A stretch of DNA of 64,000 nucleotides from Leptospira biflexa serovar Patoc strain 'Patoc 1 (Paris)'. GTDB taxonomy: Bacteria; Spirochaetota; Leptospiria; Leptospirales; Leptospiraceae. Each line of letters starts with the position of its first letter. Within the stretch, counting starts at the first letter, position 1. The stretch spans positions 3,049,001 to 3,113,000 of the forward strand of contig NC_010602.1 in the NCBI RefSeq assembly GCF_000017685.1. The letters are read 5' to 3'. A program made the translations under genes and the position numbers. The notes beneath the pieces are model-generated. The model did no database searches and was not told the DNA's origin. It saw nothing but the letters and a program-made list of their open reading frames with translations. Shown piece by piece: positions 42,809 to 52,540 of the stretch.

Positions 42809-45511
42809 ATGAATTTGAAAACGGCCTCTGTTATGCGAAACAAACTTTACCTTTTATCCTTCCTCTCTCTTTTTACATTCCAATGCATTGCCTTCCTTCC
42901 CGATGGATCTTCGCAACAGGGGTTCAATCCGTTTGTTTTTTTGCTTGGTCTCATTGGTGGGAGCCCAACTTCCACTCAGGATCTATCCCCTGGCACCACC
43001 CTCGATCTTTCGGGGGATGGGAAAACAGATGCGACTTTGGTTGATTCGGATGGTGATGGTGTTTCCGATGGGATCAACCTAACAGGAGGGACCACTCCCA
43101 ATCTCATCCTTCTCGATACAAACGGGGATGGAATTCCCGATGCCGTTGACAGCAATGGGGACGGCAATGCCGACTACTACATCAGTCCAAACCCTCCTGG
43201 CTTTTTAACAACTGCTCCTGGTGGAACAGGAAACCCAGTTGCCATCATCATTGATTCGAATGGGAACCCACTTGGGTTTGATACAGACGGGGACGGCGTC
43301 GCCAATGACACTGCCATCGTGACAATCTTAAGTGATACCACACCACCCACTCTCACAAGTTCTTTGTTAGCTGGCACGTTTTCTACGGCACAAACGACAA
43401 CTCTCACTTGTTCGGATAATACAGCACCGGGATCCATTGTGTATACCTTGGACGCGAGTTCCCCTAGTTTTTCTCCAAAAACGGGAACGGTATTGAATCG
43501 ATCATCTCAATCCATCTCCTTATCGACAGAAGGTAGTCATACGTTACAAGCCATCTGTCGTGACCTGGCGGGGAATCTATCAGCACCACTAAACATCAAT
43601 TATACGATTGATAGCCAAATCCCAGCGATCACTGTTGTGAGCCAAACGGCAGCGGCCATCAGTTCCCAAGTGGGTGCCATTTCGAGTTCGACAACCACTT
43701 GGAGGACCAATCGATCCGGCACCTTTGTGATCCGAGAGGGCAGTGATTGCCAATCGGGAACCCAAGTGGGTTCCGGTAGTGCCACTGCCAATGCGGACCA
43801 AACTTTCTCACGTTCTCATACTGACTTTTCTGGGGAAGGAACAAAGACCTATCGGATTTGTGTCACAGGTTCAAATGGACTCATCGGTTTTGCATCTACA
43901 TCACTTTTACGTGACGATACAGCTCCTAGTGTTACTACTTCACCAGGAGCTGGGAATTTTAGTTTGGCTACTTCTGTGTCAGCCTCTTGTTCCGATACTG
44001 GTGGATCAGGATGTGACAAGATCGCCTATGCCGTGCAAGTTGGTTCTTCGCCTACGAATCCATCGATTCAGGGAAACTCAGGTAATATTACCAGTGGGAG
44101 TCTATACAATGCTGCACTTGCCATGACGGATGGTTCTACCACCTATACAAAGTTTGTGGCAAGGGACCTTGCTGGAAATGTATCCTCCGTCCTTTCTCAA
44201 AATTATACTTTGGATACGGAAGTCGCAAACATCACAGTCAACTCATACACCCAAGCCATCAATGGCACTTCCCATGTTTCCCTCCATTGGCAAAGTTCAA
44301 AAGCTGGCGCATACCATATCCGAGTCGGTGGCAACAATTGCACAGACGGAACAGCGGTTAGCAATGGAGGGAACAATGCCAATGTCACAGGAAATGCATC
44401 TGCAGCAACAGAAGTCACATCCACCATTGCCAACACTGCTTTGTCGGAAGGCGACAATACCGTTCGGATTTGTGTCGCAAACTTAGTCGGAAGCTTCGGC
44501 TCCAATTCAAGAACCATTCAAAAAGACACGACTGCTCCTGTGGTGACAATGGCATCACCTTCTGGTGTTGGTCCTTTTGCAACGGGTACCCAACTCCAAA
44601 TCAGTTGTTCCGATACGAATGGAACTGGCTGTGATAAAATCATTTATACGTTGAATGGCACAGATCCCACGTTTGATGGAAGTGGTGCCGTGACCAATGG
44701 ATCTGTGTATACAGCACCAGTGGCTCTTTCTGATGGAAGTAACCAGGTGAAATTTCGAGGGATTGATAGCGCAAAAAATATAAGTTCTATCAGTAACGAA
44801 ACGTTTTATTTGGGACCACCGGTGATATCGTCTACTGTGGTAGGTTCTAGCCAATTAACTGTAAACTTTTCACTTATTACTGGTGCGACAGGGTATAAGG
44901 TTTACTATGGTACGAGTCCTGGAGTCACGAATTCAAATTTGAGTGTGTCAGGAACTAGTTCGCCTATTGTTTTAACAGGATTAAACAATGATACAACTTA
45001 CTATTTACGAATCAGTTTGATTGCATCATATGGAGAAAGTAGTTTAGGTACTGAGACTTATGATATACCGTCTGGTCTTCCTCTTGTCGATCATTGTATC
45101 CTCCAATATCCTTCCAGTCTAACATTAACTCGAAATGAGACTGCAACTGATCCCAATTATATTTTTGTCCAAGTGTATCAGAACCAAGTTACAAATCTTA
45201 CACCTGCTGATGCGAGAGTACAAGTTCAAATCGGATATGGACCAAATGATTCGAATCCAATGACGGAACCTCAGCGATGGACATATTTTCCAACTACGTT
45301 TAATTCTTCGTGCGCGTTCTGCGGAAACCAAGATGAATACTATTCTCTCATTACGGCTCCTGCAAATCCGGGGACGTATAAGTATGTTGGAAAAGTAAAT
45401 ATCACGGGTTTGGCAAGGACAACATTTTGTGATTTAGATGGATATGGAGAACCCCAAGCCATACCAATGACTTTTTCAACAAGTCAATTGGGTGTACTCA
45501 CTGTCCAATAA
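42809..45511 (+). CDS. Large lipoprotein with calcium-type repeats, CHB_HEX-like repeats and an Fn3 domain
   Basis: The product has about 900 residues. It has a signal peptide with lipobox LFTFQC and a mature start containing GFNPFVFLLGLIGG, then thrombospondin-3/EF-type repeats (DSDGDGVSDG, DTNGDGIPDA, DSNGDGNADY, DTDGDGVAND). Three or so repeats of a beta domain like the chitobiase C-terminal family follow (CSDNTAPGSIVYTLDASSP; CSDTNGTGCDKIIYTLNGTDP), interleaved with related SKAGAYHIRVGG-type modules. A fibronectin III-like domain (TGYKVYYGTSPG) and a Cys-containing C-terminus end the protein. A surface adhesin or carbohydrate-contacting role is plausible. ATG 42809 is chosen; TTG 42776 and ATG 42833 are alternatives. 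Confidence 0.78.
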   Translation: MNLKTASVMRNKLYLLSFLSLFTFQCIAFLPDGSSQQGFNPFVFLLGLIGGSPTSTQDLSPGTTLDLSGDGKTDATLVDSDGDGVSDGINLTGGTTPNLILLDTNGDGIPDAVDSNGDGNADYYISPNPPGFLTTAPGGTGNPVAIIIDSNGNPLGFDTDGDGVANDTAIVTILSDTTPPTLTSSLLAGTFSTAQTTTLTCSDNTAPGSIVYTLDASSPSFSPKTGTVLNRSSQSISLSTEGSHTLQAICRDLAGNLSAPLNINYTIDSQIPAITVVSQTAAAISSQVGAISSSTTTWRTNRSGTFVIREGSDCQSGTQVGSGSATANADQTFSRSHTDFSGEGTKTYRICVTGSNGLIGFASTSLLRDDTAPSVTTSPGAGNFSLATSVSASCSDTGGSGCDKIAYAVQVGSSPTNPSIQGNSGNITSGSLYNAALAMTDGSTTYTKFVARDLAGNVSSVLSQNYTLDTEVANITVNSYTQAINGTSHVSLHWQSSKAGAYHIRVGGNNCTDGTAVSNGGNNANVTGNASAATEVTSTIANTALSEGDNTVRICVANLVGSFGSNSRTIQKDTTAPVVTMASPSGVGPFATGTQLQISCSDTNGTGCDKIIYTLNGTDPTFDGSGAVTNGSVYTAPVALSDGSNQVKFRGIDSAKNISSISNETFYLGPPVISSTVVGSSQLTVNFSLITGATGYKVYYGTSPGVTNSNLSVSGTSSPIVLTGLNNDTTYYLRISLIASYGESSLGTETYDIPSGLPLVDHCILQYPSSLTLTRNETATDPNYIFVQVYQNQVTNLTPADARVQVQIGYGPNDSNPMTEPQRWTYFPTTFNSSCAFCGNQDEYYSLITAPANPGTYKYVGKVNITGLARTTFCDLDGYGEPQAIPMTFSTSQLGVLTVQ

Positions 45512-45551
45512 AGAAAACTGGAAGGACATTGTATTCTCTTGTTAATCCCCC

Positions 45552-45681
45552 GCGCCAGGGATCCGAAGGGCTTAGGTCACCTGCCATCTTAGATGGCGGG
45601 GGACGGGAGCGTTAGCGCACCCCGGAGTGAGCCCGGTCGGTCTGCCATAAAGTAAAAATCACCTAACCAATTCGAGGCGCC
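45552..45681 (+). repeat. GC-rich structured intergenic repeat, copy A
   Basis: The roughly 130-bp element starts GCGCCAGGGAT, has GAGTGAGCCCGGTCGGTC in the middle, and ends CACCTAACCAATTCGAGGCGCC in part (ACCTAAC near 45661 and GAGGCGCC at 45674-45681). An internal hairpin GCCATC-TTA-GATGGC lies at 45583-45597. It is much richer in GC than its surroundings. Copy B at 50513-50618, in inverse orientation, shares the start, middle and end blocks. Confidence 0.65.
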
Positions 45682-45683
45682 AA

Positions 45684-45722
45684 AATAAAAAAAGCCACTC
45701 ATCGTTTCCGAAGAAGTGGCTT
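45684..45722 (-). terminator. Rho-independent terminator of pckA
   Basis: Read on the minus strand, AAGCCACT (complement of 45715-45722) pairs with AGTGGCTT (complement of 45692-45699) and is followed directly by a run of seven Ts. It lies about 100 bp after the pckA stop. Confidence 0.8.
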
Positions 45723-45824
45723 CTCGATTGTTATTTTGTTGAATTGAATTACCAGCTAACTTTCGAAAGCTGGCAAACGGATCTACGAAACGACAACCCT
45801 TAGCTTTTTAATTCCGAATGCGAT

Positions 45825-47417
45825 TTACGCAATCGGGCCGTATTGGCTGTAATCAAATTCCTTTGAACCAGTGAGATACTTTTTGTAGTTTTCTACAAAT
45901 TGTTTCGCAAGGTCAGCGGCAGTTTTGTCGTAGTCTTCTTTGTTTTCCCAAGCGTTTCGTGGGTTTAGGATATGTGCATCCACACCGTTTACGGATTTCG
46001 GGAAAGACACTTGGAAAACTGGGTGTTTTTCAAACTCGGATTTTTCGATGTTTCCGTTCAGGATTTCATTGATGATTTGGCGAGTTGCAGGAAGGTTCAT
46101 CCGTTTTCCCACTCCATACTTTCCACCCACAAGACCAGTGTTGATGAGGTAAGCATTCACTTGGTGTTTTTTCATTTTTTCACCGAGTAACTTTGCATAG
46201 TAGGTTGGGTGGAGAGTCATAAACGCCTGACCAAAACAAGCAGAGAAAGTGGCTTGTGGTTCTTTCACACCGCGCTCAGTCCCTGCTACCTTTGCTGTGT
46301 AACCAGAAAGGAAGTGATACATCGCTTGTTCGATCGAAAGTTTAGATACCGCAGGGAGCACACCGTATGCATCGTAAGTAAGGAAAATCACAGTGTTTGG
46401 GTGACCTGCTTTCGATCCTGGTTGGATGTTGTCGATATGGAAGATTGGGTAAGAAACTCGTGTGTTTTCTGTTTTTGCCGCAGAAGAGTAATCTACTTTC
46501 TTTGTTGTCGCATCGTAAACTACGTTTTCAAGTAACGCATCACGACGGATGGCTGCATAGATTTCTGGTTCTGTTTTTGGATCCAGGTTGATGGTTTTTG
46601 CGTAACATCCACCTTCAATGTTGAAGATTCCATTGTCGTCCCAACCATGTTCGTCGTCCCCGATGAGTTTACGATTTGGGTCAGTGGAAAGAGTTGTTTT
46701 TCCAGTTCCAGAAAGACCAAAGAAAAGAGCGCTGTCTCCATCCTTACCAACGTTAGCGGAACAATGCATGGTGAGGACATTCTTCAGTGGGAGGTAGTAG
46801 TTCATGACAGAGAAAATCCCTTTTTTCATTTCCCCACCGTATTCTGTTCCACCGATGATACAGATTTTTTTTGCTAAGTGGAAGATCACAAATACTTCGG
46901 AGTTGAGGCCGTGTTCTTTGTATTTTGGATTTTTATAACCAGATGCGTTGATGATGGTAAACTCTGGATCGAGTTTTGCGAGTTCTTCTTTGGTTGGGCG
47001 AAGGAACATGTTTGTGCAGAAGTGGTGTTGCCAAGCGCGTTCTGTGACCACACGGAGAGAGATACGTGTGTCGTCGTTGGTTCCTGCGTGGCCATCAAAT
47101 ACGTATAATTTTTTGTTATCGAGAAATTTCGTTACTTCTGCGTAGAGTTCGTTAAAAATCGCTTCGGAAACCTTTGTGTTGACTGGTCCCCACCAAATGT
47201 TGTTTTGAGAAGAAGGTTCATCGACAAAGTATTTGTCCTTCGGAGAACGACCCGTAAAAATCCCGGTATCCACCATCATCGTTCCATTATCAGAAGTAAC
47301 ACCTTCTTTGTTATTCAATTCGTGCTGGTAAATTTCTTCGTATGATAAGTTATGGAAGACTTCGGACGGTTTTAGGCCGAGTTCAGCAAGGCCTTTTAGA
47401 TTAGTAGATACTGACAT
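45825..47417 (-). CDS. pckA: Phosphoenolpyruvate carboxykinase (ATP)
   Basis: ATP-type PEPCK converts oxaloacetate to phosphoenolpyruvate, the first committed step of gluconeogenesis. That suits an organism living on fatty acids. The 530-residue length fits the family (about 530-540). Motifs are [17 protein letters not shown], the P-loop [16 protein letters not shown], the metal-binding [20 protein letters not shown] and the substrate region [13 protein letters not shown]. It is divergent from glgA with a 70-bp gap and ends in its own terminator. Confidence 0.97.
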   Translation of the reverse strand: MSVSTNLKGLAELGLKPSEVFHNLSYEEIYQHELNNKEGVTSDNGTMMVDTGIFTGRSPKDKYFVDEPSSQNNIWWGPVNTKVSEAIFNELYAEVTKFLDNKKLYVFDGHAGTNDDTRISLRVVTERAWQHHFCTNMFLRPTKEELAKLDPEFTIINASGYKNPKYKEHGLNSEVFVIFHLAKKICIIGGTEYGGEMKKGIFSVMNYYLPLKNVLTMHCSANVGKDGDSALFFGLSGTGKTTLSTDPNRKLIGDDEHGWDDNGIFNIEGGCYAKTINLDPKTEPEIYAAIRRDALLENVVYDATTKKVDYSSAAKTENTRVSYPIFHIDNIQPGSKAGHPNTVIFLTYDAYGVLPAVSKLSIEQAMYHFLSGYTAKVAGTERGVKEPQATFSACFGQAFMTLHPTYYAKLLGEKMKKHQVNAYLINTGLVGGKYGVGKRMNLPATRQIINEILNGNIEKSEFEKHPVFQVSFPKSVNGVDAHILNPRNAWENKEDYDKTAADLAKQFVENYKKYLTGSKEFDYSQYGPIA

Positions 47418-47487
47418 GGATCTCTCCTCGATTTCACTTTGTGTTTTTCTAGCTTCTTACTTTGCGAGTCGGTGTCAATAACAGAAA

Positions 47488-48918
47488 ATGAAGATTCTCC
47501 ACGCTTCTGCAGAATATTTTCCGTATACCAAGATGGGTGGGCTTGCCGACATGTTGGCATCTCTTACCAAAGAACAGTCCCGAACAGAAGAAGTTTATGT
47601 CGCATTGCCTCTGATCGGGAAGTTGGGCAAAGAGCCGAATTGGACCGGGAAAGAAGTGGGAGCCCTCCTTCCACAAGACGCGAAAGAGGAAACCATAGCT
47701 GTCTCTTTACTTGCGAAAGCTCGGTTTCGTGAAGCGATCGAATCTGGCGTAAAATTGTACTTTTTTGATTCGGAATTGTTTAGTGGCCTCAATTCCATTT
47801 ATGGGCAAGCGGATGAACACTACCGATTTGCTATTTTTTCCTACGCCTGTTATGCGCTAAGCCAAATCTTACAAGTGGACGTTTTCCATGCCCATGACTG
47901 GCATACCGCTCTCTCCCTAACCTTACAAAAAAACTCTACAAAACCCATCCCTTCTTTATTTACGATCCACAACCTTGCCTACCAAGGAGACCATCCGTTT
48001 TGGATGACTGGATTTTTAAAAGAAGATCCGTTTTATCTCATCACAAGTCCCTTTGACCAGGATGGAAAATGCAATTATATGAAAGCGGGGATCCTCTCGG
48101 CTGGGCAAATCACAACGGTGAGTCCCGGATACAGAGAAGAAACCTTGCGCGAACCAAATGGATTTGGACTCAGTTATGTTTTAAAGAAACGAAAGGCAGA
48201 TTACACTGGCATCTTAAATGGGATCGATCCAGATGAATGGAACCCAAAGGTAGACAAACGAATTTTCCAAACCTACCACCTACAAAATTGGAAAGAGGGC
48301 AAACGAAAGAACAAAGAACATCTCTACCGAGAAATTGGTAGGCCAAACGTATCTCTCGACCTTCCCTTGATTGGCCTTATCGGTAGACTCACCTACCAAA
48401 AAGGATTTCCCACATTCCTACAGGCATTTTTAGAAAGACGCCACTTGCCACACCGTTACGTGGTTCTTGGATCGGGTGACCCTGAAACAGAAAATGCTTT
48501 TTTCCATTTATCGGATATGATGCCCGATGTGTTTTATTTTTATAAGGGATACAACGAATCACTTGCCCATCAAATTGAAGCCGCCAGTGATTTTTTTCTT
48601 ATGCCATCTTTATTTGAACCATGTGGCCTGAACCAAATGTACAGCCATGTCTATGGAACCATACCCATTGTCTCTCGGGTGGGTGGACTTCGCGATACAG
48701 TGGATGAATCGATCGACATACAATTCAAAACAGGAATTGTCTTTGAACCGAATGACAAAAGTTCGCTGGGATATGCACTTGAACGAGCAAACGATTTGTT
48801 CGTTTCTCCAGAACGAGATCATGTAGTGAAAAATATGATGAATCTTGATTGGACGTGGACAAAACGTAAGTTAGAATACGATAGAGTATACAAAATAGCG
48901 ATCGAACTTTTAGAATGA
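47488..48918 (+). CDS. glgA: Glycogen/starch synthase (GT5)
   Basis: GlgA extends alpha-1,4-glucan chains from a nucleotide-glucose donor. The 476-residue product has the N-terminal donor motif YTKMGGLADML (KxGGL), FHAHDWHTAL, LFTIHNLAYQG, NGIDPDEWNP, GLIGRLTYQKG and the C-terminal MPSLFEPCGLNQMYSHVYGT with the catalytic Glu. Length is typical. It diverges from pckA, placing gluconeogenic flux and glycogen storage side by side. No other glg genes adjoin it; the secreted CBM48-like protein lies 26 kb away. Confidence 0.93.
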   Translation: MKILHASAEYFPYTKMGGLADMLASLTKEQSRTEEVYVALPLIGKLGKEPNWTGKEVGALLPQDAKEETIAVSLLAKARFREAIESGVKLYFFDSELFSGLNSIYGQADEHYRFAIFSYACYALSQILQVDVFHAHDWHTALSLTLQKNSTKPIPSLFTIHNLAYQGDHPFWMTGFLKEDPFYLITSPFDQDGKCNYMKAGILSAGQITTVSPGYREETLREPNGFGLSYVLKKRKADYTGILNGIDPDEWNPKVDKRIFQTYHLQNWKEGKRKNKEHLYREIGRPNVSLDLPLIGLIGRLTYQKGFPTFLQAFLERRHLPHRYVVLGSGDPETENAFFHLSDMMPDVFYFYKGYNESLAHQIEAASDFFLMPSLFEPCGLNQMYSHVYGTIPIVSRVGGLRDTVDESIDIQFKTGIVFEPNDKSSLGYALERANDLFVSPERDHVVKNMMNLDWTWTKRKLEYDRVYKIAIELLE

Positions 48919-48953
48919 AGTCATCCTTTGATTCCATGAGAAATTTCAGGAAT

Positions 48954-48970
48954 TCAAATGTTATTTGAAG
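48954..48970. repeat. Inverted repeat directly upstream of LNNPxDP lipoprotein 1
   Basis: TTCAAAT (48954-48960), GTT, ATTTGAA (48964-48970) is a perfect 7-bp inverted repeat ending 6 bp before the ATG at 48977. It could be an operator or a hairpin masking the start region. Confidence 0.4.
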
Positions 48971-48976
48971 TAGACA

Positions 48977-50500
48977 ATGAATTCTATTTTATCGCTTTTT
49001 GTTTTTAGTGTTTTATTTTTCTTCTCTTGCAAACTCAATCTCAACAATCCAAGTGATCCAACCTCACAAGACTATTTTCTAACAAATATTATGCGGTATT
49101 TTTTATTATCAGATCCGTGTTTGAATTTTAAGACATGGAAAAAAACCTACGGGACAGGAACAAGTAAAACAACCGCTTCTGATCTTATCCTTCTTCCAAA
49201 CGGTGATTATATTGTCTCGGGCATCACGAGACAATACATCATCGCTGGCTCACCAGAGGGAGTGACAAATAATTTTGCGGGAACGAATGGAACAACTCTC
49301 AATACATTTTTAATGCGTATTTCCAAAGAAAATGGTGATATCCTTTGGGTGGATTATTTGGGAGAAGCAGTTAGCGAGGTCACTTATAAACCTAAATTAA
49401 GAAAATACTCCAATGGAGACATATCTGTTGCATTGATTGTGAAAGGTGCTGAACAACCTGGAACACTCAATGCTAAATCAGGAGTTGGATCAGCTTCAGC
49501 TCTATTTGTAGGAAGGATTAGAGAAAGTGGAACACGCGTTTGGTTCACCTATTTAGATTCAGTCAGTATTGGTGAATACATCGTTTCCGCAATGGACACA
49601 TCCAACCGTTTGCATGTGTTTATTGAAAATTCTGGAGGATCCCCCGCAAATTCGCCGTTTGTTGACGGACCCGCCATAAGTAATACATCTCTCGATCCAG
49701 GAACAGATACCGATATGATCCACCTAGCAGTGAATGAAAATGGTGCTATGATTTTCCAACGTTATTTTACAAGTTCTGGAGGCGATTATATCTTTGGTGC
49801 TGAAGCCAACGCATCTGGACTTTTTGTGACAGGAACTTCGAGCCAAGGTAGCAACGGATCCATCCATCCTAACCCATCGTATCAAGTTCCATTTGTCATG
49901 AAATTGAATGAAACCGATGGAACACTCATTTGGTATTCGTATCTTGGAACAAATGCCGAATTGGACTATGGTGCCTCTCGTTTTTTTCTGCAAGATGATT
50001 TTATCTATATGATTGGCTCAGGCCGTTACACCTATGGAATGCCTGCGGAACCCATCGTTGCCACTGATGGAACGAACAAACATTTTATTCTTACTAAATT
50101 AAATACAAGTGGTGCAACAATCTGGAATTCCTTTTTAGGCAATTCATCCGAGAATGTCATGGATACAACAGAATCAGAACCAATCCTTCTCTCTAACTCA
50201 CAACTTTTAGTCAGAATGCAAACCACTGCAAGCAACGGCCAATTTAGTTCCGTGCCAGATGTGACCACAGGCAGTGGATCTGGTTCCTATACGTTAGCAG
50301 ACGTTTTTATCAATCCACGATCGGGAACATTCGACAGGTTTCATTATACTTCCAACTTACCTTTGCCAGCAATGGAACAAACAGAGCGAATACGAGAAGT
50401 TTGTTCAGGAAAGATCGTTCGTCTCAATTATACTCGATTTACCACAACTCCACCGATTGAAGCCACGCAGATTTCCATTGAAAACACAAACCTTCCTTAA
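48977..50500 (+). CDS. Lipoprotein, LNNPxDP family member 1 (beta-propeller-like)
   Basis: The 507-residue product has lipobox LFFFSC and a mature N-terminus CKLNLNNPSDPTSQDYF that is shared with two other genes in the window. The rest contains repeated beta-strand units with the pattern [K/R]-x-[D/N]-G-x-x-x-W-x-x-Y-L-G (ISKENGDILWVDYLGEA, LNETDGTLIWYSYLGT, LNTSGATIWNSFLGN), as in SBBP-type beta-propellers. The C-terminus has a conserved Cys in VCSGKIVRLNY. It is probably a surface or periplasmic propeller; its ligand is unknown. Confidence 0.75.
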   Translation: MNSILSLFVFSVLFFFSCKLNLNNPSDPTSQDYFLTNIMRYFLLSDPCLNFKTWKKTYGTGTSKTTASDLILLPNGDYIVSGITRQYIIAGSPEGVTNNFAGTNGTTLNTFLMRISKENGDILWVDYLGEAVSEVTYKPKLRKYSNGDISVALIVKGAEQPGTLNAKSGVGSASALFVGRIRESGTRVWFTYLDSVSIGEYIVSAMDTSNRLHVFIENSGGSPANSPFVDGPAISNTSLDPGTDTDMIHLAVNENGAMIFQRYFTSSGGDYIFGAEANASGLFVTGTSSQGSNGSIHPNPSYQVPFVMKLNETDGTLIWYSYLGTNAELDYGASRFFLQDDFIYMIGSGRYTYGMPAEPIVATDGTNKHFILTKLNTSGATIWNSFLGNSSENVMDTTESEPILLSNSQLLVRMQTTASNGQFSSVPDVTTGSGSGSYTLADVFINPRSGTFDRFHYTSNLPLPAMEQTERIREVCSGKIVRLNYTRFTTTPPIEATQISIENTNLP

Positions 50501-50512
50501 ATTCTTTTGAGT

Positions 50513-50618
50513 GGCGCCTCGCAATCGTTAGGTTGACAAACCTCTTCTCTACAAGCGACCGCGCTTTCCGCTCCAATCTTTCGCATTGCGAAAGGATTTC
50601 CGCTGCAATCCCTGGCGC
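50513..50618 (-). repeat. GC-rich structured intergenic repeat, copy B
   Basis: On the minus strand this 106-bp element reads GCGCCAGGGATTGCAGCGG, has an internal hairpin (CTTTCGC-ATT-GCGAAAG on the plus strand, 50578-50594), GGAGCGGAAAGCGCGGTCG in the middle, and ends AACCTAACGATTGCGAGG followed by CGCC. Block order matches copy A at 45552-45681, in the opposite orientation. Confidence 0.65.
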
Positions 50619-50762
50619 ATTGTTCCTTCCCCTAATCCTTGTAGGGATTTTACACTAGGACGATTCCGCATACAGAACCCGTTTTTCATCACTAAAATGA
50701 CAAATGGCTTGAGAGAAATACTCACTTCTGATTTGGATATTGGTAAAACAAATTAGCGTATT

Positions 50763-50780
50763 CCAACGTGCGATCGTTGG
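50763..50780. repeat. Hairpin upstream of LNNPxDP lipoprotein 2
   Basis: CCAACG (50763-50768) and CGTTGG (50775-50780) form a perfect 6-bp inverted repeat with a 6-nt loop, 14 bp ahead of the start codon. Confidence 0.4.
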
Positions 50781-50794
50781 TCTAAGAAAAACTG

Positions 50795-52399
50795 ATGATT
50801 ACAAAAATTTCCAATTCCATTCAAAAATCGATCTTCCTCTTCCTGCTTTGTGTTCTCTTTTATTCTTCAATCAACTGTAAACTCAGTCTCAACAATCCCA
50901 GTGACCCAAATTCAAAAAGTTATTTAGAGACTGTATTATCCAATTTGTATTTAAACGCAATTTGCGATCCAAGGACCAGAGGGAGTGTGAGATTGGGGAG
51001 TGGTACATATAAGGTCAATCCATACTCTCTGATACTATTGAAAAATGGAAATTTAGTCGTGACGGCAGGTGTATTTGAAGAGTTAGCCTGGAACTCGCGG
51101 ACTGGTGGGATTCATTATTCTTACATAGGTACACCTGGTACCAATATGAACATTATTATGTTTTTGATCAATGGTAGGACATTTCAAATCGAATGGTTGG
51201 ATTACCTCGGACCCACTTCCGCGACTTCGGATGATGCCAACATTGCACCCATCGCAGAAATGTCAAATGGAGACATCATTGTTTATACCTATGTGAATGG
51301 GACAGAACAAGGAACTCCAATCTCTGGAAAAGCAAATGCAGATGCATACGTCGTTGCCAGATTCGATCAAAAAGGAAATCGTATTTGGAATACTTATCTC
51401 GATTTACCAATGAACTCTTTTGTCGCTGAAAAAATTGCACTCGTTGCGGATACAAATGATCTCATTCATTTATTTTTTACCCATAGTGCAATAGGTGCCA
51501 ATACTCCTGATAGTTTAGGATTTCAGGAATTCCCTACTGCTAAAGTAGCAACTAACGGAACAACTGCGGGACAACAAGAAATTGGATGGGCGATCCTAAA
51601 TTCCAATGGGACCGCTTCTTCACAAACTTATCTACCCTCCATTAGCAGTAGTGAAATTTCGACGTCAACACTAGGTCCGAACAATAATATCTTGATTGGT
51701 GGATCAGCACTCGATAATTTCAATGGGTTCCCTGGACATCCATTGCCAAATTATAGTAGGATGATGTTTGCCAATTTATCAATTCAGAATCATGTGATCC
51801 AAAATGTCACTTACCTAGGTAATACGGACACAACATTCAATATTGGTGAAATCAGTTCCATCGTAAAAGGCAATGATGGATACTTTGCATCTGGAAATGC
51901 TGCCGGATCTTTTGGTAATCCATTCCATCAATATCAATATTTTTCCACGGGGAACTTACGAAACCATGTATTTTTAAAATTTGATTGGAACGGTAATTTG
52001 ATTTGGAACCAATTCGTTGGATCAACTACTTCTAATGTTTTAGAATTTTTTCCTAAAATTACTTATATATCCTTCTTTGATGAATTCAGAGGGAACATCC
52101 TTTCTCCTATTGATGGAACACGATTCACTGGATTGGATGCATTGAGTTATGGAAACGGAATCAACGAATTACAAGATGTAACATTTCGCATTCGTAGCGG
52201 GGATGGTCGGTACCAATCGGTATATTATGAGACCAATGTTCCAGTCACACCACCTAACCCAAGCGTTTTAGTGGATTTTAATGTCCAATATCTGAATGTT
52301 TGTAATGGGCGAATTGCCAAATTAAAAAAGTATCTAAACTACCCTGCAGAAGAGGGGTTTATGGAAGTGAGTACAATTCCAGGAATCGAGGAACCATAA
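50795..52399 (+). CDS. Lipoprotein, LNNPxDP family member 2 (beta-propeller-like)
   Basis: The 534-residue product has a signal peptide with lipobox SSINC and a mature N-terminus CKLSLNNPSDPNSKSYL. It shares with member 1 the order of modules: a Cys after the leader (ICDPRTRG), repeats such as FQIEWLDYLGPT and FDWNGNLIWNQFVGST, and the C-terminal VCNGRIAKLKKY. Overall identity by eye is modest outside the ends, so the copies are old duplicates. A hairpin spans its stop codon. Function is unknown. Confidence 0.75.
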   Translation: MITKISNSIQKSIFLFLLCVLFYSSINCKLSLNNPSDPNSKSYLETVLSNLYLNAICDPRTRGSVRLGSGTYKVNPYSLILLKNGNLVVTAGVFEELAWNSRTGGIHYSYIGTPGTNMNIIMFLINGRTFQIEWLDYLGPTSATSDDANIAPIAEMSNGDIIVYTYVNGTEQGTPISGKANADAYVVARFDQKGNRIWNTYLDLPMNSFVAEKIALVADTNDLIHLFFTHSAIGANTPDSLGFQEFPTAKVATNGTTAGQQEIGWAILNSNGTASSQTYLPSISSSEISTSTLGPNNNILIGGSALDNFNGFPGHPLPNYSRMMFANLSIQNHVIQNVTYLGNTDTTFNIGEISSIVKGNDGYFASGNAAGSFGNPFHQYQYFSTGNLRNHVFLKFDWNGNLIWNQFVGSTTSNVLEFFPKITYISFFDEFRGNILSPIDGTRFTGLDALSYGNGINELQDVTFRIRSGDGRYQSVYYETNVPVTPPNPSVLVDFNVQYLNVCNGRIAKLKKYLNYPAEEGFMEVSTIPGIEEP

Positions 52400-52416
52400 A
52401 GGTTCCCATTCCAGGA
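52382..52416 (+). terminator. Stem-loop spanning the stop of LNNPxDP lipoprotein 2
   Basis: GGAACC (52390-52395), ATAAA, GGTTCC (52401-52406) forms a perfect stem, extended by GGAAT pairing with ATTCC outside a small internal loop. TTTT follows at about 52417. Confidence 0.5.
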
Positions 52417-52540
52417 TTTTGTAAAAAATGCATTGATTCCCAACCAGAACGAACGGTTTTTTGAATTTTTTTTTCCAATCTTTGTCACAATGGAAAAAAC
52501 CCGTTGTCCTAAGGAGAAAAGGAATCGTTAGGAGGATTCA

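Larger units (their letters stand above)
45512..45824. other. Intergenic region between the large lipoprotein and pckA (313 bp)
   Basis: No gene is seen. The region holds copy A of a structured GC-rich repeat (45552-45681), the pckA terminator (45684-45722) and a hairpin CCAGCT (45752-45757)/AGCTGG (45768-45773). Confidence 0.6.
50501..50794. other. Intergenic region between LNNPxDP lipoproteins 1 and 2
   Basis: No gene is seen. It contains repeat copy B (50513-50618), a possible weak terminator CCCTA (50631-50635)/TAGGG (50641-50646 region) followed by TTTT, and the hairpin CCAACG/CGTTGG (50763-50780) just before the next start codon. Confidence 0.5.

Noticed and set aside
45541..50650. Integron attC sites: CCTAAC/GTTAGG-type boxes occur in both GC-rich repeats
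   Set aside because: Only one R-type box is present in each copy. The paired R''/L''/L'/R' order of attC is absent, and there is no integrase or cassette-like array.
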